NCBI GenBank assembly: GCA_035578155.1
Contig: JAPWDM010000016.1
Span: 8,041,044 to 8,105,043, forward strand
Reading direction: 5' to 3'
Source of the DNA: Brachynemurus nebulosus
Taxonomy: Eukaryota; Arthropoda; Insecta; Neuroptera; Myrmeleontidae
DNA: 64,000 nucleotides
This document shows, piece after piece, positions 58,186 to 64,000 of the stretch. The first letter of the stretch is position 1; every line of letters starts with the position of its first letter. Both the position numbers and the translations under genes were made by a program. The notes beneath the pieces are model-generated. The model saw only the letters and a list, made by a program, of their open reading frames with translations. It was not told the DNA's origin and made no database searches.

Positions 58186-58422
58186 ATGAGCAGTCAATTT
58201 GTATGAGCGCGAGTCAACAAAAGTTTTTATCACAGTGTTGGTTATAGAGCAATTGGTGAAATAACTCTAGCATTAAATTTTAATGGTGAAAAACGATTTG
58301 GTGATTTTTTCATAATTAACGGTATGTATACATATATTTATTACATTGGTAATATCTAATTTTTATTTTTTTTCGCAGAGGAACTCTCCATTATCAATTC
58401 AGAACTCACCTGGTTGGAGTGA
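58186..58422 (+). pseudogene. Two-exon small gene of unknown function, one in-frame stop
   Basis: Exon 1 (58186-58321) and exon 2 (58379-58422) join across a 57-bp intron with donor G|GTATGT and acceptor TTTTCGCAG. The joined frame is about 60 codons with TGA as codon 7. The body contains GYRAIGEITLALNFNG and ends in LTWLE. I do not recognise the family. AATAAA follows at about 58535. The clean intron and the TATA box at 58054 argue for a real, recently inactivated gene. The intron also implies nuclear transcription by Pol II. Confidence 0.5.
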
Positions 58423-58952
58423 TGAAAAAAATATCTCCTTAAATCTCACAAAATTAATAATTACATATATCTATACACACATTTTTTGTATTATCAATGC
58501 TTTAGTACTAACTATGTATACTTATATATTTAAAATAAAAAAATGAGCTGTTTCTAAAAAATAGTTTTTTATTTATTTTTCGCCTTTATTCAATCCTTCC
58601 TCATAATGAAAACCATCCTAATCACTCATATGAGTAAAATAAAAAATATCACATTAAAAATTAATAATCGCAATTATATATTTCTAAAATTAGAAATCAT
58701 ATTTCACTATTATTATTTAATTGCACGTAAATTTTGCACAAGATTATTTATTTCACTTTTATTGGTTTATTTTTTACACAAAATTGTTTATATCACTTTT
58801 TATTTTAATTTATTGTGAAAATATTTTTGAAAAACTAAATTATTATTATTATTAAGTATGACTGCATATTTTCTGAAAATTTAAAGGTTGTTTGGGGATT
58901 GGGTGTTTAAAGAAAAAAACAATATTTTCATATATAAAATTTTTTATTCAAA
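58423..58952. other. Spacer between convergent genes
   Basis: AT-rich, with polyadenylation signals for both sides (AATAAA near 58535 on plus; near 58945 on minus). Confidence 0.5.
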
Positions 58953-59300
58953 TTAGCCAGGTCTAAATTTCGGTATACATTTTGCTCCTATAAACAAAAA
59001 AATAATTTTTAATATAAAAAAATAAAATAATTTTTATATATAAATAAAATACCTAAGAAATACGTTGTATAGTTTTCCACATATTCAGGTGGTTTTCGAT
59101 TCTAAACATAAAAACAAAAAACAAATCAATAAGGTAAAGAAATTATAAATATTTTTATTTTTACATACCGAATGTACCTCCAAAAATGCTTTTTTACATT
59201 TTACATAGTACCGCCATGACCGCTCCTTCAAGACCTGGTGGGACTTATTAAACGGACAATTCCACCAAGTTCCCACCTGTTTGTAATTGTTTGTTTCCAT
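58953..59300 (-). CDS. CHHC zinc-finger protein, GTSF1/Asterix/U11-48K-like, three exons
   Basis: Exons 59169-59300, 59053-59101 and 58953-58987 are joined by introns of 67 and 65 bp with standard sites (GTATGTAA...TTTAG and GTATTTTA...TATAG). The frame runs ATG to TAA, 71 codons, and AATAAA follows. The core CPFNKSHQVLKERSWRYYVKC (residues 15-35) has the C-x5-H ... C layout of CHHC fingers in gametocyte-specific factor (GTSF1/Asterix) and U11-48K. The third ligand, normally His, is Tyr here, so zinc binding may be altered. GTSF1 proteins assist Piwi-guided silencing in animals. No stop or frameshift is present. The family call rests on one motif. Confidence 0.65.
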
Positions 59301-59601
59301 TCTTACAATTAGACTACTCTTTTAGGCCGCTATTTTATGAATGGGTGAATTTTTATTAAACAAACGCAAGCGACACAAGATTTTAGAGCTTATCTTTTAA
59401 CGATGGTTAACTAATCAGATTTTTTCCTTTGATGTTATAATTACTTAAAAATAACCGATATCTCTCGCTATATTAACATTTTTTTACAATCTTTGCCGCT
59501 ATCATACGTGGGGCATGTTTATATATTAATTTGTTGAGGATGATAAAAAATAATTACACACAGACAATGCATGTTTTTTTCATTTATTATAAATGTCTTT
59601 T
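59301..59601. other. Spacer
   Basis: AT-rich; a weak TATA-like ATAAAATAG (minus strand, near 59331) could serve the CHHC gene. Confidence 0.4.
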
Positions 59602-60033
59602 TTATGATACAAATTCAATAAATTTCTGGTTCTTATAAATTAGATAATATTTACAGAGTTTACTAATTTCTAACTCATTTAAATTATTAGTAAAACGTTT
59701 AGGTAAATATATTTCAAATAATTCAAATTCAACAATAATAGCTGAACCATGTTTCATCCTTCTCGCATTTAGAATTTTGATTGGTACACCTGGCGTTAAA
59801 GTTGATAGGTTCCTGAACGGTTTTCTTGTCTTCTGAACTCCAGCACCCAGCGTATTTAATTTCTCTAGAAGTAAATCAACTGATGGTTGGGCGTCGCAAT
59901 AGAAATTAGTCGAATAAGTTGGTTGACTGAAATTGAGTCATTGATGATTAACGCCGTCACATGTTGGATTATAACATGTTTCGGATATGTAACCCTCATC
60001 CGACTGCTGCTGTGTTTGTTGCTGGGAGTCCAT
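59602..60033 (-). pseudogene. Small beta-rich protein, paralogue B, one in-frame stop
   Basis: The 143-codon frame starts ATG at 60033 with a Gln-rich N-terminus (DSQQQTQQQSD). TGA at 59938-59940 (codon 32) interrupts it, and it continues in the same frame to 59602. The C-terminal half (RRMKHGSAIIVEFELFEIYL, PKRFTNNLNELEI) is clearly homologous to that of the neighbouring gene at 60056-60340. Family function is unknown; alternating strands and size would fit a small nucleic-acid- or protein-binding fold, but that is a guess. It is 22 bp downstream of its paralogue on the same strand. Confidence 0.6.
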
Positions 60034-60055
60034 TACTGCTGCTGCTGTTAGTACT

Positions 60056-60340
60056 CTATTCGCCGGAAACCAAATCAATGTTGAAAGAATTTACGCCAAT
60101 CTTGCCGGGACTAGTGATTGCAAGCTTCTGTTCTTGAATTTCCTTTAAGTCTTCGTCCGTTAATCGATTGAATCGGGCCGGTAAGAACAACGAATGCGTT
60201 TCCAATTCCACAACAATCCGCTCACCAAACTTGGTCTTCACACGTCGAAAACCGCAAATTTTATATTTTTCACTGTCTTTAAGCTCATTGGCTTTAATTA
60301 AACTCTTGTAACTCGTTCGAAGTTGTTGATATTTTTCCAT
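60056..60340 (-). CDS. Small beta-rich protein, paralogue A
   Basis: 94 residues from the ATG at 60340 (a longer frame opens with TTG at 60370). The pattern YKICGFRRVKTKFGERIVVELE, then SLFLPARFNRLTDEDLKEI, is shared with paralogue B. A TATA box (GTATAAAAG, minus strand, 60404-60412) lies about 65 bp upstream, just inside the right inverted repeat. The ORF is intact. From memory, similar short proteins with LP.RFN.L.DED occur in arthropods and cnidarians, often by mobile DNA. No function is known to me. Confidence 0.6.
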   Translation of the reverse strand: MEKYQQLRTSYKSLIKANELKDSEKYKICGFRRVKTKFGERIVVELETHSLFLPARFNRLTDEDLKEIQEQKLAITSPGKIGVNSFNIDLVSGE

Positions 60341-60403
60341 TGTTGGAGTAAAATCACACTGCTTGCTCAACGCTTGCTGTGCTCTCGAATTTTTTACTCA
60401 CAG

Positions 60404-60412
60404 CTTTTATAC
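60404..60412 (-). promoter_or_regulatory. TATA box of paralogue A
   Basis: Minus-strand GTATAAAAG close to the inner border of the right inverted repeat. Confidence 0.6.
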
Positions 60413-60449
60413 ACTCATGAAATTTGGTAGGGGTTTCAAAAAAATATTT

Positions 60450-60819
60450 ATCATATCACAATTCCGAAGTCCGGAATATCTTATCAGCGCCAATTAACTT
60501 TAATGAGTGCGCAACGTTCAAAAAACTAGCCAATTAACTTTAATGAGCATAAAAAACCCACGTACACACCAATTAACTATAATTCAACTAAACAACAACG
60601 GCTTATCGCACAACGCACAGACCAATTAACCGACTCAACAAACAACAACGGCTTATCGCACGCTGATAATAACTACAGACCAATTAGCCGCCGGAAGTCT
60701 GATAAAGCAAGTACAGTACGACACAAAATTAATCGACCACCCATTATGGGGGTCTATACTTGTGACGCGCAGTGTGCCCCAGAACACACATGCCCCAGTA
60801 ACGACTCAGCCTACTTACT
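60450..60819 (-). repeat. Right terminal inverted repeat
   Basis: Inverted counterpart of 48470-48840, with the same CCAATTAA / GGCTTATCGCAC iterated motifs. It ends CTACTTACT, followed by the duplicated CATGGT. Confidence 0.9.
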
Positions 60820-61180
60820 CATGGTGTCAATTACTATTTAATTTAACATAAAACTAAAATAAAACAAATTTTGCTTATTTTTAGTTAAGAATGATTCTTT
60901 TAATAAACAAAAATAGTAGTTTTATATTTAAGATGTTATGCTCAGTTATTGACACCCCATGTCAACAACTATAAACTCGGCCGAAAATACTTACAGTTGT
61001 TAACACTATTTGAAAAAATAAAAATAACCTCAAAATCACTTATAATTTTATTTTTTTAATGAAATAGTATTATTAAATTACATTAAAATCAACATTCAAG
61101 GAAAAGTTGCTCGATTTTTTAATATTTTAAACAAAAATTAAATGTTACGAAGTTTTATTAAATTCGTTAATAACTAACAA
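60820..61180. other. Continuation of the interrupted pogo-like element's terminal region
   Basis: It begins with the CATGGT duplication and holds GTCAATTACT, AGTTATTGACAC, TGTCAACAACT and AGTTGTTAACAC. These are variants of the motif found at 48431-48465 on the other side of the insertion. No gene is present. Confidence 0.45.
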
Positions 61181-61184
61181 TACC

Positions 61185-61440
61185 CCTGTCGCAGCATCCT
61201 GCATAACATAGCGAATTTCCATTTACAAAAGTACTACGTTTTTCTCGGAAACTAGTTGATATAGAGTAATTGTAAATAAAAAATTAATTATAAATTTTTT
61301 TCACAAATTAATTGTAAATTTTTTTCACGAAAAATTTCATTTCACGAAAAAAAATTGTCTAACGGTTTGGGTCTTCCAATATTTTCACCAAATTTCGTAA
61401 AGCTAGGACATTTTGTTCGAGAGTTATCGTGCGGACACAT

Positions 61441-61536
<96 letters not shown>

Positions 61537-61547
61537 ATATATATATA

Positions 61548-61625
<78 letters not shown>

Positions 61626-62268
61626 AGTGAATATTATTTTCGGTTTCTAGGGACCTCAAAACATATTTCTGCCATAGTCCCGGACTAAAGTCGCGCCATG
61701 ACAGTGCCTGTAATAACTGAATTCCATTCTGGAAATTCGCTAATAATAAATTCAGTTTATATAAATTATAGAACAATAAGGTTCAGTTAGGTTAGAAAAA
61801 ATTTTGTTGGGTTCGGTTACGTTACAAAAAATTTCCTTAGGTTCGGTTAGGTTTGAGACCAAATTTTCTTAGGTTCGGTTAGGTTAGATCAAGTTCCGTT
61901 AGGTTCAGTTAGATTGGAAAAAATTTTCGTTCACATTATTCCACTCACCGCCGGAGGTTTCTAGAACCGCTCCGGTAGAAGATTTTCTTATTTCCTTATT
62001 TTCTCAAGAACTAGCTAACCTAGAATAATAGTTCAAAAACCTTTTTTATGTGACTTTTTTCCGTCTTTGCAATGGTGTAAAAAAATGTGGCAAAAACTTA
62101 GCAAATTTTGGCAAAAAACTAATTTTTTGCAAGAACAAAAACCATGTTCCTGGCATCCGACGTGTCTGGCTGAAGAACTCATCCAAGATTTTTGGATTTC
62201 CAACGTTCTCACCAAATTTGGTAAACCTAGGACATTTCGTTCGAGAGTTATCGTGCTGATACATAAAT

Positions 62269-62367
<99 letters not shown>

Positions 62368-62480
62368 AGTGAATATTATTTTTGGTTTCTAGGGACCTCA
62401 AAACAAATTTCTGCCATATTCCCAGGCTCAAGTCGTGTCATGAGACCTACTGGAATAGCTGAATTTCTGGAAATTCGCTA
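61185..62480. repeat. Two copies of the 'CGCAGCATCCTGCATAA' family with (AT)n cores
   Basis: Copy 1 is about 61185-61745, with (AT)n at 61437-61621. Copy 2 is about 61955-62480, with (AC)n then (AT)n at 62272-62365. After the AT tract both share GTGAATATTATTTTYGGTTTCTAGGGACCTCAAAACA and a CATGA...TGGAAATTCGCTAA end. Between them, 61772-61918 is a tandem GGTTCGGTTAGGTTAG-type repeat with a period of about 40 bp. Confidence 0.65.
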
Positions 62481-62649
62481 AAACTTAAACAAGTTCCAAC
62501 ACGTCACAGAATATTATATTCACTAAACTAAATGTAGCAAACACCAACAATAAAAACTTTTCCCTCCTAAAGTAGATATTCTATTTTATATAAAAAATAA
62601 CTGGTAAACCTATCAACTGAACATAAATTGTTATTTTAGTTTAAAATAA

Positions 62650-62703
62650 GTTTTTGGTGTCAGTCACTGTATGAGTGTCAACAACTGTGTCGTTTACCCT
62701 ACT
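62650..62703. repeat. Candidate right terminus of a pogo-like element
   Basis: The reverse complement reads TAGGGTAAACGACACAGTTGTTGACACTC, similar to the ends of the 20481-21230 MITE (CAGGGTAAAC...AGTTATTGGACG). It may be the far end of the element whose transposase is at 47132-48370. Confidence 0.4.
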
Positions 62704-63136
62704 TCGGCAAAATTACATATGATTAGCGTAGTCACAGGGAAGTAATATTTACAGTGAAATTTACAGTAAATTTTACAGACCAATGTGAATCGACTATCTA
62801 TCTATCTTCTGTCTTCGGTCATCATCTTTCTTCAGATCACGCAGGCGCAAAAGTGTCTGAAGTAACTGAAATAATTTGAAAGTAATTATTGAAATAATTT
62901 CACAATAACCTTTTTTTGCAATTCTACAATTTTAAATTCACTGATGAAGTTAAATACATCACTAATTGATCAAGTAAACAATTTTAGTTAACCTAACGGA
63001 TAAATAAAAATGTTAATTGGATTTACTTGCCAAATAATTGTAGAATTGAGTAATATGTTAAAAACAATGAAAAAGGCTAGTTCTTTTTTCGTAACTAATT
63101 GTTTTTTAGAACTCCTATATGAAATAAGTCTACATT
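62704..63136. other. Non-coding stretch
   Basis: No gene recognised. Confidence 0.3.
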
Positions 63137-63322
63137 TTGAACATAAAACATATTAGATTCCTCTCAATTCTCGCGAAGTGGATCGAGTACGAAAGTGAAG
63201 AAGGTCACTTCGTAGTTCTTTGTGGCTGGTATTGTAACGGTATTTGGACTTCAGGCAACTTTAGCGATTACTTCGATCGAAAATGTAGAGCAGACATCAA
63301 ATTCTCATGCAATAAAAAATAA
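63137..63322 (+). other. Short open frame of unknown nature
   Basis: 61 codons opening with TTG; Trp/Cys-rich (FVVLCGWYCNGIWTSGNF). Codon usage looks less AT-biased than the surroundings, so it might be an exon or transposon relic. I cannot assign it. Confidence 0.2.
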
Positions 63323-63549
63323 ACATTCAATATATAAATTTATTTGAATATTGACTCGAGTGGACGTATTCTTATTGTTGTTTAACAGTGTCAATAATAA
63401 ACCAAATAAATAATTAAATTAAGTGCTTAAAAAAAAAAATATACATAAAAAAGTATTTTGTATAAAATGAATATTATACAAGAATTAAATAATACTAATT
63501 AAAAGTGTTTGTGTTAATTTTCACTGTGTGAATATATTAATCACTAATC

Positions 63550-64000
63550 ATGTCGAGCAACTCAACCCATCAAACTACAGTAAAACCTCTACAAACCAAC
63601 ATGACTTCAAACTCAAATATAATTAATCACTTACAATCTCAAACAAATACTCAGACATTCTCTACCGTGCTGAAATCAAATAAACAACGAATAATCCAAC
63701 CACCAACACCCAAACCGGAACAAGCCATAGTCTTTGACATTACTGAAGATACTCCGTACATAAATTATGCAAAAGAAGTAGGAAGCAAAATAGGACCAAA
63801 AAATATAATATTTGTAAATCCAATATCAAATAACAGGCTTTGCATATTCCTATCAAGTGAACAAATTGTCAATGAATTCTTAGCGAAACACAATGAAATA
63901 ATAATAAACGGCCGAACACTAAAAGCACGTCGATACATAAATCGGGCAAAAAAATTAATAATTTATAGAGCCTGCCCAATAATCCCACATGAAAGTATTA
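63550..64000 (+). CDS. LINE (jockey/I-type) ORF1, cut by window end
   Basis: 150 codons are open from ATG to the window end. A Thr/Asn/Gln-rich start is followed by an RRM-like region (NIIFVNPISNNRLCIFLSS, then VNEFLAKHNEIIINGRTLKARR) and RACPIIPHESI, a pattern typical of the nucleic-acid-binding ORF1 protein of insect jockey-like non-LTR retrotransposons. CCHC knuckles and the reverse transcriptase would lie beyond the window. About 200 bp of untranslated leader precedes it. No breaks are seen. Confidence 0.75.
   Translation, partial: MSSNSTHQTTVKPLQTNMTSNSNIINHLQSQTNTQTFSTVLKSNKQRIIQPPTPKPEQAIVFDITEDTPYINYAKEVGSKIGPKNIIFVNPISNNRLCIFLSSEQIVNEFLAKHNEIIINGRTLKARRYINRAKKLIIYRACPIIPHESI

Larger units (their letters stand above)
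48470..60819. mobile_element. Polinton/Maverick-like endogenous virus element without PolB or integrase
   Basis: The 12,350-bp element has terminal inverted repeats of about 370 bp (48470-48840 and 60450-60819), termini AGTAGGG... and AGTAAGTAGG..., and an exact 6-bp duplication CATGGT (48464-48469, 60820-60825). It carries genes for packaging ATPase, adenain-like protease, minor and major capsid proteins, a pX/pVI-like protein, a phospholipase A2 and several accessory proteins, listed separately. No DNA polymerase B and no retroviral-type integrase can be found in the fully covered interior. Genes left of 52.03 kb are on the minus strand, 52.1-58.4 kb on plus, and 58.9-60.4 kb on minus. Several genes contain stops or frameshifts, so this copy is inactive. 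Confidence 0.92.

Noticed and set aside
48841..60449. A search for a CRISPR array, PolB motifs or a retroviral-type integrase in the viral element
   Set aside because: No regularly spaced repeats, no YGDTDS-type polymerase motif and no HHCC/DDE integrase signature were found in any frame I read.

Overview
This is an AT-rich animal window, most likely from an insect. The evidence is an errantivirus-type LTR element, Penelope-like and jockey-type retroelements, pogo, hAT and TTAA-type DNA transposons, tRNA-derived SINEs, very short introns, and a Polinton-like viral element of a kind common in arthropods. I see no convincing conserved host gene. The species cannot be named from the sequence alone.

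Layout. 1-10.8 kb: a decayed Penelope-like (PLE) GIY-YIG fragment (1757-2421), a hairpin MITE, a roughly 160-bp tandem repeat, a hAT MITE with TSD (7701-7941), and a possible 5.25-kb pogo-like element bounded by TA (5067-10316). 10.8-15.7 kb: an apparently young errantivirus-like LTR element with 400-bp LTRs and TGTA TSDs. It keeps gag, protease and an uninterrupted env ORF but has lost RT, RNase H and the integrase core; it is inserted in a 226-bp satellite. 16-31 kb: PLE and THAP fragments, nested MITEs, a pogo MITE, a DNA transposon with about 450-bp inverted repeats (23356-25733), microsatellites and tandem repeats. 32-46 kb: a hAT-like composite, an element with subterminal GGTCAGT arrays, a PLE between 816-bp direct repeats (37150-41376), more hAT and TTAA MITEs, and a SINE cluster. 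47.1-48.4 kb: an intact pogo-type transposase ORF.

The main discovery is a complete-ended 12,350-bp virus-like element (48470-60819). It has inverted repeats of about 370 bp, AGT...ACT termini and an exact 6-bp target duplication (CATGGT at 48464-48469 and 60820-60825), as in Polintons/Mavericks. It carries the morphogenesis module: packaging ATPase, adenain-like protease, minor and double-jelly-roll major capsid proteins, a pX/pVI-like protein and a parvovirus-type phospholipase A2. I find neither the protein-primed DNA polymerase B nor the retroviral-type integrase. Accessory genes are unusual: a secreted matrix metalloproteinase with hemopexin repeats, a three-exon CHHC zinc-finger gene resembling GTSF1/Asterix, a two-exon small gene, a nuclease-like orphan, and tandem paralogues of a small beta-rich protein. 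Most genes have their own TATA box. Many ORFs carry one or two stops or frameshifts, so this copy is dead but fairly young. It appears to have landed in the terminal region of the pogo-like element whose transposase lies just to its left.

The window ends (63550-64000) in the start of a jockey/I-type LINE ORF1.
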